From: Halorubellus litoreus
GTDB taxonomy: Archaea > Halobacteriota > Halobacteria > Halobacteriales > Natrialbaceae
Assembly (NCBI RefSeq): GCF_037081675.1
Contig: NZ_JAZAQL010000002.1
Span: 1,116,001 to 1,180,000, forward strand
DNA length: 64,000 nt
Reading direction: 5' to 3'
Positions 8,619 to 16,472 of this stretch are shown here, piece after piece (the stretch's first letter is position 1; each line of letters opens with the position of its first letter). The notes beneath the pieces are model-generated. The model searched no databases. It was not told the DNA's origin and saw only the letters and a list, made by a program, of their open reading frames with translations. The translations under genes were made by a program, and so were the position numbers.

Positions 8619-9085
8619 TGACGCTTGATGTTGGACAAGTCACATCGGTATTCAGTGACAACGGCGGTGTTGAGTGCAACGTCAAGTTGTACGACGCAAA
8701 GCAAACTGACCTGCCGCGAGTCTCCGTACTTCGGTTGAGTGCGGGGCTGGCGGTGACGCCACAACAGCGAGACGACGTGGCGGTCGACTACCTGAGCGAC
8801 GGTCGTCCGGTTATCGTGGGCGTGTTGACGCACGACCCGGCGGGCGGGAGCTTCCCGACGTTGACCGGCGACGAGTTCGCACTGGTGTTCGGCGACGGAA
8901 CGAAGCTCACAGTCACGAACAATGGCGGCTCCTACGCGGTGGAGATCGACGCCAACGAAGTGACGCTCGGAGACACTACTGGGAACCCCGCTGGGGCGAT
9001 TACGGACGTAACGACGACGACTGACGTGGACGGGCACGTAACGAGCGTGAACCTGGTTCGCAGTACCAAGGTAAACATTGAGTAG
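8618..9085 (+). CDS. Baseplate spike (gpV-like)
   Basis: 155 residues with an N-terminal OB-fold-like segment (VGQVTSVFSDNGGVECNVKL, then PRVSVLRL and VAVDYLSDGRPVIVGVL) followed by short repetitive beta-strand sequence (TLTGDEFALVFGDGTKLTVT and onwards), the layout of gpV/gp45 membrane-piercing spikes. I do not see the HxH iron-binding tip of P2 gpV at the C-terminus. It forms the tip complex with the hub encoded upstream and the wedge encoded downstream. Confidence 0.65.
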   Translation: MTLDVGQVTSVFSDNGGVECNVKLYDAKQTDLPRVSVLRLSAGLAVTPQQRDDVAVDYLSDGRPVIVGVLTHDPAGGSFPTLTGDEFALVFGDGTKLTVTNNGGSYAVEIDANEVTLGDTTGNPAGAITDVTTTTDVDGHVTSVNLVRSTKVNIE

Positions 9086-9406
9086 ATGAGGGATTTGAAG
9101 GTTAACGGGAATTTCGAGCTACATCTGGACGACACGAACGACCTCGCGACCGTAACCGGACGGGAGTCGTTCGAGCAGGCGCTTGGGTTCATCCTCTCGC
9201 GGTACTTCACTCGTATCCTCGGTGAGACTGGTCCCGCGAACATCGTTGAGAAGGTTCGGTTGCAGGCGGAGCGGGTGGCGATGAACAGCCAGCTCGTCGA
9301 CGAGATAGAGGGGCTTCGGGTGCAGTTCACGGACACACCCGGTGAGATTGAGGTTGCTGTCTACTACACGGTGGGCGAACCATACAGGGAGATTCTAACA
9401 GAGTAA
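9086..9406 (+). CDS. Baseplate wedge protein (gpW/gp25-like)
   Basis: 106 residues, the typical size of the gp25/gpW wedge subunit. The segment ESFEQALGFILSRYFTRILG followed by an alternating strand region matches the family pattern in which an N-terminal helix carries the conserved EPR-like core; the exact EPR triplet is not present. It lies immediately after the spike and before gpJ, which is the order in P2. Function is nucleation of sheath assembly. Confidence 0.7.
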   Translation: MRDLKVNGNFELHLDDTNDLATVTGRESFEQALGFILSRYFTRILGETGPANIVEKVRLQAERVAMNSQLVDEIEGLRVQFTDTPGEIEVAVYYTVGEPYREILTE

Positions 9407-9407
9407 C

Positions 9408-10643
9408 ATGACTGTAAGTAATGGCCGATTCGTCAGCGACAGCGCCGAAGCGATTTTGGCGGTAATGCTCGCTGATGCCAAGGAGTATTGGGGGGAGGAT
9501 ATGCAGGACGGCGACGAGTCCATTATCCGTGCGGTGTACGAACCCGTCGCGGTTCGCTTCGCGGAGATACAGAACGACCTCGGGTTGGTGCTGGATAGCG
9601 CGCAACTCGACCACGCCGAAGGACTTGCGCTGGACTTCCTGACGGCGCTCATTGGGGTTCGTCGCCAGGACGCAGTTGTCGCGACCGGGAGCGCGCGGTT
9701 CTCTCGGGGCGCGGCGGCGGGCGTGGACTACACGATCCCGAAGGGAACGACCGTGCAGACCGACAGTGACACGCCGGTTCGGTTCGTGACGACCACGAGC
9801 GCAACCCTCCTCTCGGGGAACACCGAGGTTGACGTGGCTATCAAAGCCGTCGAGGGTGGCGTCCTCGGGAACGTCGGGGCGAACACCCTGGTCGTGATGC
9901 CGAGCGCACCCAGTGGCATTGAGGCCGTGACGAACCCTGCGGAGACGACCGGCGGGGTCGACGAAGAAGCCGACGACGAGCTACGGGCGCGCGCCGAAGA
10001 ACAGCTCTCCGAGGGAAGCGCGGCCACGCCCAACTCGATTATCACTGCAATCCAGAACATCTCGGGGGTCAAGGACGTGACCTACTTCGGGAACAATCAG
10101 GACGTCACGGACGCTGATGGCCTCCCGCCGCACTCCGGGGAGTTCGTCGTCCAGGGCGGCGACGGGCAGACGATTGCTCAGAAGATTGCGGACAAGAAGG
10201 CCTGGGGCGACACACTCGCGTCGGGCGTTCACGGAAGTTCGGACGGCCCGTTCACGGTGACGTACATCAACGGGCAGACGGACGAGTTTAGCATCAGTCG
10301 CCCAACCGAAGTCCAAATCTACGTGGATATGGACATCGAGGTGACGGACGAGTTTGCTGGCACCGACTCGGTTCGTGACGCTATCGTGGCGTACACGGGT
10401 GGCCTCATGTCGACCGGCTCTACCATCGAGGGCGACATCGGGGTTGGCGACGACGTGATCTTCGGTGAGATTCAGTACGCGATTCGCTCCGTGGACGGCG
10501 TGTACGACATCACGGCGCTCACCGTCGACACGGTTGACCCGCCCACGGGGACGGCGAACCTCGCGATTGGCGACGGGTCGGTTGCGACGGCGGATTCGAA
10601 CGACGACAGTATCACGCTGACGACGACCGTCGTCTCACCCTGA
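9408..10643 (+). CDS. Baseplate J-like protein
   Basis: 411 residues. The middle section with GGVLGNVGANTLVVMPSAPS followed by GGVDEEADDELRARAEE is highly characteristic of the baseplate J family (the conserved Gly-Asn-Val-Gly stretch followed by an acidic ExDExLRxR element). In P2 it forms the wedge with gpW and gpI; the neighbouring genes here keep that order. The stop overlaps the ATG of the next gene (TGATG). Confidence 0.85.
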   Translation: MTVSNGRFVSDSAEAILAVMLADAKEYWGEDMQDGDESIIRAVYEPVAVRFAEIQNDLGLVLDSAQLDHAEGLALDFLTALIGVRRQDAVVATGSARFSRGAAAGVDYTIPKGTTVQTDSDTPVRFVTTTSATLLSGNTEVDVAIKAVEGGVLGNVGANTLVVMPSAPSGIEAVTNPAETTGGVDEEADDELRARAEEQLSEGSAATPNSIITAIQNISGVKDVTYFGNNQDVTDADGLPPHSGEFVVQGGDGQTIAQKIADKKAWGDTLASGVHGSSDGPFTVTYINGQTDEFSISRPTEVQIYVDMDIEVTDEFAGTDSVRDAIVAYTGGLMSTGSTIEGDIGVGDDVIFGEIQYAIRSVDGVYDITALTVDTVDPPTGTANLAIGDGSVATADSNDDSITLTTTVVSP

Positions 10644-11269
10644 TGCCGACGTACAGCAACAACGGCGACCGGCTCGCTGACGGCCTGCCCGAAGTGATGC
10701 CGACCGACCGGACCTCGGGGAACTTCAAGCTCCTCGACCCGATTGGACACGCCTTCGACCGCGTTGAAGAAGACATCCAGGTCGTCGACGAGGAGTCCAC
10801 GATTCAGACGGCGAACCAACTTCCATCCCTGGAGAAGCTCTCTCGGATGGTGCAGATTCGCCCGAAGTCCGGTGAGTCCAAGGAGAAGTTCCGGTTGCGG
10901 CTCATCGCGGAGTTCCAGTTGGTGACCTGTGAGGGCACCGTGAACAACATCATCGCGAACGCGGCGACCCTCCTGAACATCAAGCCCACCGAAGTCGGGT
11001 ACGACCCGAACAGTGGCGAACCGGGGGTTGAGTTACTGGAGATACCGAAGTCGTCGCTGGACGCCGTGGAGATAACCGAAGCGGAGTTCATCGACATCCT
11101 GAACCGGCAGACGCCGTTCGGGTACCGCGTTGACGCGCTGTTCCGTGGGACGTTCACGTACCGGACGTCGGCGGACTACAACGGGAACGTCAACGACCCC
11201 ACCCTCGGGTACACGAACATCGCGGGTTCGGTTGGGGACGGTACGTATGCGGGATTGCTGACTGACTAA
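10643..11269 (+). CDS. Tail protein I-like
   Basis: 208 residues starting within the gpJ stop. Sequence such as SGNFKLLDPIGHAFDRVEED and LEKLSRMVQIRPKSGESKEK suits the helical wedge protein gpI that follows gpJ in P2-like tails. The C-terminal half contains a beta region ending in a Gly-rich tail. It probably attaches fibres encoded directly downstream. The call is based mainly on gene order and size. Confidence 0.55.
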   Translation: MPTYSNNGDRLADGLPEVMPTDRTSGNFKLLDPIGHAFDRVEEDIQVVDEESTIQTANQLPSLEKLSRMVQIRPKSGESKEKFRLRLIAEFQLVTCEGTVNNIIANAATLLNIKPTEVGYDPNSGEPGVELLEIPKSSLDAVEITEAEFIDILNRQTPFGYRVDALFRGTFTYRTSADYNGNVNDPTLGYTNIAGSVGDGTYAGLLTD

Positions 11270-11290
11270 CCACGATTACACATCACGATT

Positions 11291-11827
11291 ATGACGACCT
11301 ACAGCTCAAGCCTCAAGACCTGGGGCGCACAGGGTTCGGAATACCCGACCGGATACGACTACCTCGCTGGCGACCAGCCGGTTGATGCCTACGATAACAA
11401 CTTCAACTACAACGTCGTCGAAGACATCCTTCACTTGGTGTCGGTGACGAACGAGCGCCTGGACTCAAGTCGGGCGGCCTCGAACCCAAGTAGCCCAACT
11501 AACGGCCAGCAGGTGTTCCGAACGGACACCAGCCGACTCGGGTACTACAACGGGTCGGTTTGGAAGACGGTTGCGGAGAAGGGCGAAGTTGACGCCGTGC
11601 AGACCGCGCTCGACAACCACGAGGCTGACTCGTCGAACCCGCACAGTGTGACGCCCGCACAGATTGGGGCCGCGCCCGTCTCTCACGTTACGAACACGGG
11701 GAACCCCCACGACGTGACCGCAAGTCAGGTCGGAGCCGTCAAGAAGTCCGGTGACTCCGTGACGGGGACGCTCGACCTCTCTGGTGGTCGGGTTGTGTTG
11801 CCCCTCGGCACCGACAAGTGGGCCTGA
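11291..11827 (+). CDS. Tail fibre protein with NPH repeats
   Basis: 178 residues. The C-terminal half carries two copies of the phage fibre repeat (SSNPHSVTPAQIGAAPVS and TGNPHDVTASQVGAVKKS) followed by GDSVTGTLDLSGG, a motif common in bacteriophage fibres just before the receptor-binding tip. The tip itself seems very short (about 12 residues), so receptor contact is probably made by the protein encoded next, whose ATG follows three bases after this stop. This looks like a fibre shaft or adaptor. Confidence 0.75.
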   Translation: MTTYSSSLKTWGAQGSEYPTGYDYLAGDQPVDAYDNNFNYNVVEDILHLVSVTNERLDSSRAASNPSSPTNGQQVFRTDTSRLGYYNGSVWKTVAEKGEVDAVQTALDNHEADSSNPHSVTPAQIGAAPVSHVTNTGNPHDVTASQVGAVKKSGDSVTGTLDLSGGRVVLPLGTDKWA

Positions 11828-11830
11828 ACC

Positions 11831-12790
11831 ATGGCGAAGGAACCAGGCTCAATGTGGGTGGAGGGTGATAACCTTCACTTCGTAGACGGCGCTGGCGACG
11901 AGTGGTATTACACGGGCAACGTCGTCACGACCAGCTCGCCCGGTAAGTCCGGGTCGGTCTGGATTGAGGGGACGTACCTCCACTATGTCGACTCGGTGCG
12001 CTACGAGCGTCGGATTCCGCGGGAAGTCGGGTCGTGGGTCGTGGGGACCACCGGGTCGATCTGGATTGAAGACGGCCTAATCAAGTACGTCGACGAGACG
12101 GGCAGTAAGGTCCGGGCGTTCGAGGAAGCCGGACACACGGACATCCCGCACTCCGATACGCATAACGACTCCAACACGGGGCACTCGGATAATCACGACG
12201 ACCACTCGGACCACCAGAACAGCGGTCACTCCGATAACCCGCCGCACTCTAATTCACACTCGGATAGGCCCCCACACAGCGACGGGCACTCGGATAATCC
12301 GAAGCACCAGGACGACCACGCGAATCGCCCCGCGCACAACGACGGGCACTCGGACGACCCACCGCACAGCGACAATCACGTCGACCAGCTCCAGCCGACG
12401 CACACGAACTCCCACAGCGACACCCCGCACGGGGACTCGCCGGGGATTCACAATGACGCGGCGTACAGCGACCACACGGACGAGATTACGCACTCCGACC
12501 ACGCGAACACGGGGTACTCCGATAATCCGAAGCACAGCGACTCGCACTCGAACTATTCACACTCGGACATCGGGCACTCGGACGACCCGAAGCACCAGGA
12601 CAATCACTCGAACTACGGGCACAGTGATAACGGCGGTCACTCGGATGACCAGCCGCACTCGAACAGTCACTCCGATAAGAACGTCTACACGGATTACGCG
12701 GACCACTCCGATTCCCACGACGATCACGACGATCACTCGAACACGGCGTACACGGATGTTGCACACGCCGACCAACCTCGGCGGGTGTAA
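11831..12790 (+). CDS. Histidine-rich repetitive tail fibre protein
   Basis: 319 residues in two parts. Residues 1-100 hold three repeats of about 34 residues built on GS[MVI]W[VI]E and a later [FY]VD (at residues 6, 41 and 75). From residue 102 to the end the protein is almost entirely His, Ser, Asp, Asn, Pro and Gly. Between about bases 12,230 and 12,385 there is a regular ten-residue period with His spacings 6-4-6-4 (HSDNPPHSNS type); elsewhere spacing is 3 to 6. About one residue in five is His there. Genomic position is that of the receptor-binding fibre. The His/Asp clusters could bind metal ions. Confidence 0.7.
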   Translation: MAKEPGSMWVEGDNLHFVDGAGDEWYYTGNVVTTSSPGKSGSVWIEGTYLHYVDSVRYERRIPREVGSWVVGTTGSIWIEDGLIKYVDETGSKVRAFEEAGHTDIPHSDTHNDSNTGHSDNHDDHSDHQNSGHSDNPPHSNSHSDRPPHSDGHSDNPKHQDDHANRPAHNDGHSDDPPHSDNHVDQLQPTHTNSHSDTPHGDSPGIHNDAAYSDHTDEITHSDHANTGYSDNPKHSDSHSNYSHSDIGHSDDPKHQDNHSNYGHSDNGGHSDDQPHSNSHSDKNVYTDYADHSDSHDDHDDHSNTAYTDVAHADQPRRV

Positions 12791-13100
12791 GCTGGTGGGT
12801 TTCATCGGGAAGCGGTGGAGTGGTGGTATGCTCACCGTTCTTTGACTATCCTTTGAAAACCTTCGACAGCTTTAAGTGTCTACAGCACTATTATACTACT
12901 AAAGAAGAACACTCAGAGAAACACACCTCTTTGAGTACGTGTTCTTCTGCTCTCCTTACGGACATGGACTCATGTACACGTAAATGGAGTGTACACCCCT
13001 TCCCGATGTTGAACATGGAATAGAGAACGTTCAACTCTTACACGCTATACCACTGCTATCCCACTACTGGTAGTACCATAGAATACCCTTAGATAAACAT
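12791..13100. promoter_or_regulatory. AT-rich control region upstream of radical SAM cassette
   Basis: About 310 bp without a convincing gene, much richer in A+T than its surroundings. It contains a TATA-like stretch (ATTATACTA, 12,889-12,897), the dyad TGTACAC-N9-GTGTACA at 12,973-12,995, and an imperfect palindrome ACTACTGGTAGT at 13,063-13,074. A 67-codon open frame (12,820-13,023) crosses it, but its composition is unlike haloarchaeal protein and I do not call it. The region separates the late structural operon from the downstream cassette and probably gives the cassette its own promoter. Confidence 0.5.
12973..12995. promoter_or_regulatory. Inverted repeat, possible operator
   Basis: Perfect seven-base arms TGTACAC and GTGTACA separated by nine bases, in the AT-rich gap upstream of the radical SAM gene and downstream of a TATA-like stretch. 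The geometry suits a dimeric helix-turn-helix repressor. Whether a viral or host regulator binds is unknown. Confidence 0.35.
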
Positions 13101-14582
13101 ATGACGCTACACATCGCGGCGAACACCGGCTGTAACCTCGGCTGTACGTACTGCTACGAGGAACCCGACCGGGTGATGAAACAGAAACAGATCGACAACG
13201 AGTACGACATCGACGCTATCATGGCTCGCCTGGAGGAGTGGAAGGAGACGAAGCCATGGGAGCCGCCGGGGATGCACGGTGGCGAACCGCTCTTGCTCCG
13301 CAAGGAACACCTCGACCAGATTTTCGCGTACTGCTACGAGAACTGGGACGAGAAGCGAACGCACATCCAGACGAACGCCACGCTCATCGACGACGACCAC
13401 ATTGAGCTGTTCAAGAAGTACAACGTCTCCGTGGGTATCTCGTGCGACGGGCCGATAGAACTCAACAGAGAGCGCCTGGCGCGCGGCGGTGGGAAGGACG
13501 TCACCGACCACATGAGCGCCCGCACCCTGAGCGCCATCGAGCGCCTCGCGGACGAAGGCGTGCCGGTCGGTCTGATTGTCGTCCTCCACGACGGCAACGC
13601 GGGGAACGACGAGAAGCTGGAGAAGCTCCTGGCACAGATGGACAAGTGGAACGCAATGGGTATCTACGGCCACTACAACCCCGCTATCCCCTATGAGGAT
13701 GTACAGACGGACATCTCCCTGACGGGCGAGCGGCTGGCCGAAGTGTACCTCCGAACCTGGGAGTGGATGATGGAACCCGGCCAGGACTACCGGTCGTGGA
13801 ACCCGATGCGTGACTTCCAGAACAACTTGCTCGGGACCTCCCTTCGGAATTGCATCGTGAACACCTGCGACGTCTACAACGCCGGGGCCGCCCAAATCAT
13901 CAAGGGCGACGGCGAGCAGACGGGCTGTGGGAAGACGTGGGCCGCCGTGGGCGACGGTGTGCCGTTCCTCCAGGGCGAGAGTACCGACAACCGGTACAAC
14001 GACCCGGACGAGCAGGAACGCTACGAGATGCTCAAGCAGGTCCCTGGGGCGTGCGACCCCGAGTATGATGGACCGGACCTCGGTGGCCTGCGCGGGTGCC
14101 GATACTGGGCGGTCGACCAGGGCGGATGTCCCTCCGCTGGGATTGACGGCGACTACCGGAATCGCTCGACGTTCCACGAAGCCCACCACGCGCTGTACGA
14201 GCGCATCGAGGGCGATATGCGACGGATGTTCCCCGCTATCCGGTTGATGACCGACCTCCCGTGGGACGCGCCTGTGAGTGACCTTGCGGCCTCCAAGCAG
14301 GTCGACATCAAGCCCTTTGTGAATATGCAACACGGGAACGGCGGCGAACCGAACGTCTTCCGTGGAACGGCGGAGGTTGAACCCCCGTTCAGCATCATCA
14401 CGAACATGGATATGCCGTTCGAGGCGCGACAGAAGCTCTACGAAGACTACTACGGTGAGGAGATTGTCACGGCGGACCCCGCGACGGGGAGTATCCACGC
14501 TGACAGTGACGTTGCCCGCCTGCAACCCCGAGCGGACGACGACGGGAAGGCGGGGTGTTGCGGCGACGAGTGTGACTGCTAA
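13101..14582 (+). CDS. Radical SAM/SPASM-type enzyme (provirus)
   Basis: 493 residues. The N-terminus has the radical SAM cluster motif CNLGCTYC (Cys11, Cys15, Cys18), ligating the 4Fe-4S cluster that cleaves S-adenosylmethionine, and GEP-like MHGGEPLL follows. The C-terminal half has many cysteines in a SPASM-like arrangement (NCIVNTCDVYNAG, GEQTGCGKTW, GLRGCRYWAVDQGGCPSAG), which binds extra iron-sulfur clusters in enzymes that modify peptides or proteins. The extreme tail is GCCGDECDC (Cys486, 487, 491, 493). It heads a cassette of overlapping genes. The substrate is unknown; peptide or protein modification is the family expectation. The gene lies within a provirus. Confidence 0.8.
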   Translation: MTLHIAANTGCNLGCTYCYEEPDRVMKQKQIDNEYDIDAIMARLEEWKETKPWEPPGMHGGEPLLLRKEHLDQIFAYCYENWDEKRTHIQTNATLIDDDHIELFKKYNVSVGISCDGPIELNRERLARGGGKDVTDHMSARTLSAIERLADEGVPVGLIVVLHDGNAGNDEKLEKLLAQMDKWNAMGIYGHYNPAIPYEDVQTDISLTGERLAEVYLRTWEWMMEPGQDYRSWNPMRDFQNNLLGTSLRNCIVNTCDVYNAGAAQIIKGDGEQTGCGKTWAAVGDGVPFLQGESTDNRYNDPDEQERYEMLKQVPGACDPEYDGPDLGGLRGCRYWAVDQGGCPSAGIDGDYRNRSTFHEAHHALYERIEGDMRRMFPAIRLMTDLPWDAPVSDLAASKQVDIKPFVNMQHGNGGEPNVFRGTAEVEPPFSIITNMDMPFEARQKLYEDYYGEEIVTADPATGSIHADSDVARLQPRADDDGKAGCCGDECDC

Positions 14583-15394
14583 TGATTGAACCTATCTACC
14601 CGGTTGACGTTGACCTGCCGCTGAACATCAAGCCTATCTACAAACGGAACTGGAAGACCACGGAGTCGCGCGATCATTTCCGTGACGCCCTGGACGCCTG
14701 TAAGCGGGCGTTCTACAAGGTCGAGGTGATGGCGGTCAACGACCCGGACCACCCTCGTCGCGCGGCGCTTCTCGATGAATCCCAGGCGGACTTGAACAGT
14801 ATCCTCGCCATGACGGACACCACGGGGTCGCTGGTGCGTTCCCTGGGTGACCGTGGGGGAATCATCGTTGCGGACGAACGGAGCGCGCTGGACGCCGTGG
14901 TGGAGGCCCTGGCACAGAAGGACGACCGAACGCTGGGCGAACTATTCGGCTACCCGGAGAGCGCGATTGACTTCTACGTGGAGAACGTCGACAAGTCGAA
15001 CGAGGTTCCCATCTACGAGATCGCGTGTGCGAGCAAGAGCGCCGAGCTGGTGGACGACGACCCCGAGTACGTCCGGGTTACGAACGTCGACGGGATGGTC
15101 AATCCGATATGGCAGTACATGAATTGGAAGTTCATCAGCCACATCCCGGCGAGCTTCGATTGCGTGGAGTCGCGGGCACTTGCTATCCGCAGTGGCGCGT
15201 ACTTCCGTGAACTTGGGTTGGGCGACGAAGCCGAACTTCTGTATGAGTTCCTCTCGGCGAACGTCACCTGGGATGGCTACCATGGCCTGTCCAACATCAG
15301 GAACGGCTACTGTATCGGGAGTACGAACACGCCGCCGTACTGGTCGAAGAAGACGGTTGAGTTTGGTGGGCCGCACCAAGCGAAGGCGATGTGA
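14582..15394 (+). CDS. Unknown protein coupled to radical SAM gene
   Basis: 270 residues, starting by TAATG overlap with the radical SAM gene. The C-terminal third contains HIPASFDCVESRALAIRSGA and a GYCIGSTNTPPYW segment; the former resembles the pattern seen in some archaeal DUF483-like proteins, a resemblance I cannot verify. Two cysteines and several aromatic residues are concentrated there. The N-terminal part is helical. Overlapping translation with the radical SAM gene suggests a partner or substrate-presenting protein. No known enzymatic signature is seen. Confidence 0.6.
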   Translation: MIEPIYPVDVDLPLNIKPIYKRNWKTTESRDHFRDALDACKRAFYKVEVMAVNDPDHPRRAALLDESQADLNSILAMTDTTGSLVRSLGDRGGIIVADERSALDAVVEALAQKDDRTLGELFGYPESAIDFYVENVDKSNEVPIYEIACASKSAELVDDDPEYVRVTNVDGMVNPIWQYMNWKFISHIPASFDCVESRALAIRSGAYFRELGLGDEAELLYEFLSANVTWDGYHGLSNIRNGYCIGSTNTPPYWSKKTVEFGGPHQAKAM

Positions 15395-15879
15395 TGCGGT
15401 TCCTGTTGGACGCGGACGATGATTGGATAGAGGTAGTGCGGCGCTGGCTGTTCCCGCGGTTGCACGGGGTGGCGTCCCGATTCGGGGCGTACACCATTGG
15501 AACCACAGGCGAGAACCAACGTGTCTGTCGGGTTCTCGTTGACGAGGAAACCATCGAGACGGTGCTTGTGGCACTTGGGTTCGAACGGAACCCGATTGCG
15601 TGTTTCAAGTCGCTCGTCGACGGACGAGAGAGTGAGGGGTCGTGGGTACTTCGGTCACACGACGACCGCTTCGGTCTGCTGGAGCGCGACCGACAGCTCC
15701 ACGTTACGCTATTCCTCCCGCGCTACGGGCACGGTGTCCTGGTGTACGCACACGAGGAGTACGACTGGCAGGACGCCCCGCGGAAGCACTTCTTGGGTGA
15801 GTCGGTTGACCCGATCATTGGGGCGACGAAGATGCTCTATCTCCTGATGGAACAGACGGACCTGAAACTACAGTTATGA
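15394..15879 (+). CDS. Unknown small protein in radical SAM cassette
   Basis: About 161 residues. The start is ATG 15,394 (TGATG overlap with the previous stop); GTG 15,391, one codon earlier, is also possible. The sequence has an N-terminal basic/aromatic region (RRWLFPRLHG), and a later part with several His residues (RQLHVTLFLPRYGHGVLVYA, then RKHF). I do not recognise the family. Its last codons overlap the next ATG (ATGA), keeping it in a coupled cassette with the radical SAM enzyme and the peptidase-like protein. Confidence 0.6.
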   Translation: MRFLLDADDDWIEVVRRWLFPRLHGVASRFGAYTIGTTGENQRVCRVLVDEETIETVLVALGFERNPIACFKSLVDGRESEGSWVLRSHDDRFGLLERDRQLHVTLFLPRYGHGVLVYAHEEYDWQDAPRKHFLGESVDPIIGATKMLYLLMEQTDLKLQL

Positions 15880-16295
15880 GACTACGTTGGCGAGCTTATA
15901 GACTGACACGACTGTCGGTGTGGCTGTACCTATTCCCGCGGCGATTCATCGAAGCTGATTCGCGGTGGCAACATACGAACGTCCGGCGGTGGAGCCGGTC
16001 GTTCACCTGGCGCGCGGACCCAGGGTGGGACTACGCGCAACACCCCTGGAAGACATACATGACTGGAGAAGGCGACTGCGAAGACTACGCGCTCGTGGTG
16101 CTGAATATGCTGATGGAGAATACGAACCGACCGTTGACGCTTGGGTTCTGTGGGACCGGCGTCAAGCCCAAACACGTTGTGGTGTACGATAACCACCACG
16201 TATACTCAAGCGGGAACGTCCACGAGGACACCGATCTCGGCGAGTACCTCGCGGAGTCCGCGTATGAGTGGATGATTGAACGGCGCGTCCGGTAG
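15876..16295 (+). CDS. Transglutaminase-like cysteine peptidase
   Basis: 139 residues starting in the ATGA overlap. The motif TGEGDCEDYALVVLNMLM places Cys68 in the nucleophile position of the bacterial transglutaminase-like cysteine peptidase family (GDCEDYA signature), and KPKHVVVYDN supplies the expected His100 and a nearby Asp. A short hydrophobic/basic stretch (SVWLYLFPRRF) near the N-terminus may associate with a membrane. The family includes proteases and amide-bond exchange enzymes. Being coupled to a radical SAM/SPASM enzyme suggests joint processing of a peptide or protein. Confidence 0.75.
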   Translation: MRLRWRAYRLTRLSVWLYLFPRRFIEADSRWQHTNVRRWSRSFTWRADPGWDYAQHPWKTYMTGEGDCEDYALVVLNMLMENTNRPLTLGFCGTGVKPKHVVVYDNHHVYSSGNVHEDTDLGEYLAESAYEWMIERRVR

Positions 16296-16310
16296 CAGAG
16301 TATTCTGACA

Positions 16311-16466
16311 ATGAGCGATCTTACAATAGCGATAGATGTGAACAGTTTGCTCCTGGGCATGGCGATTGGCCTGGGACTTCCCGATCTAGCGCGGAAAGTG
16401 ATTCGTGCGCGACTCGGTGCAAATCCAAGCCGCAGAACGACAGACCGAGAACGAGAGAGCAACTAA
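16311..16466 (+). CDS. Small protein with hydrophobic N-terminal half
   Basis: 51 codons from ATG 16,311 to TAA 16,466, 15 bp after the peptidase-like gene. The N-terminal half (VNSLLLGMAIGLGLPDLA) is hydrophobic enough for a membrane helix; the C-terminal half is basic and polar (RARLGANPSRRTTDRERESN). It could be a membrane-anchored member of the cassette or a holin-like product, but a single helix gives no specific assignment. Followed within seven bases by the end of the convergent regulator gene. Confidence 0.45.
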   Translation: MSDLTIAIDVNSLLLGMAIGLGLPDLARKVIRARLGANPSRRTTDRERESN

Positions 16467-16472
16467 CTCGAT

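Noticed and set aside
12820..13023. 67-codon open frame in the AT-rich gap
   Set aside because: Composition rich in Cys, Thr, Phe, Tyr and poor in acidic residues, unlike the window's proteins; no start signal; lies in a control region.
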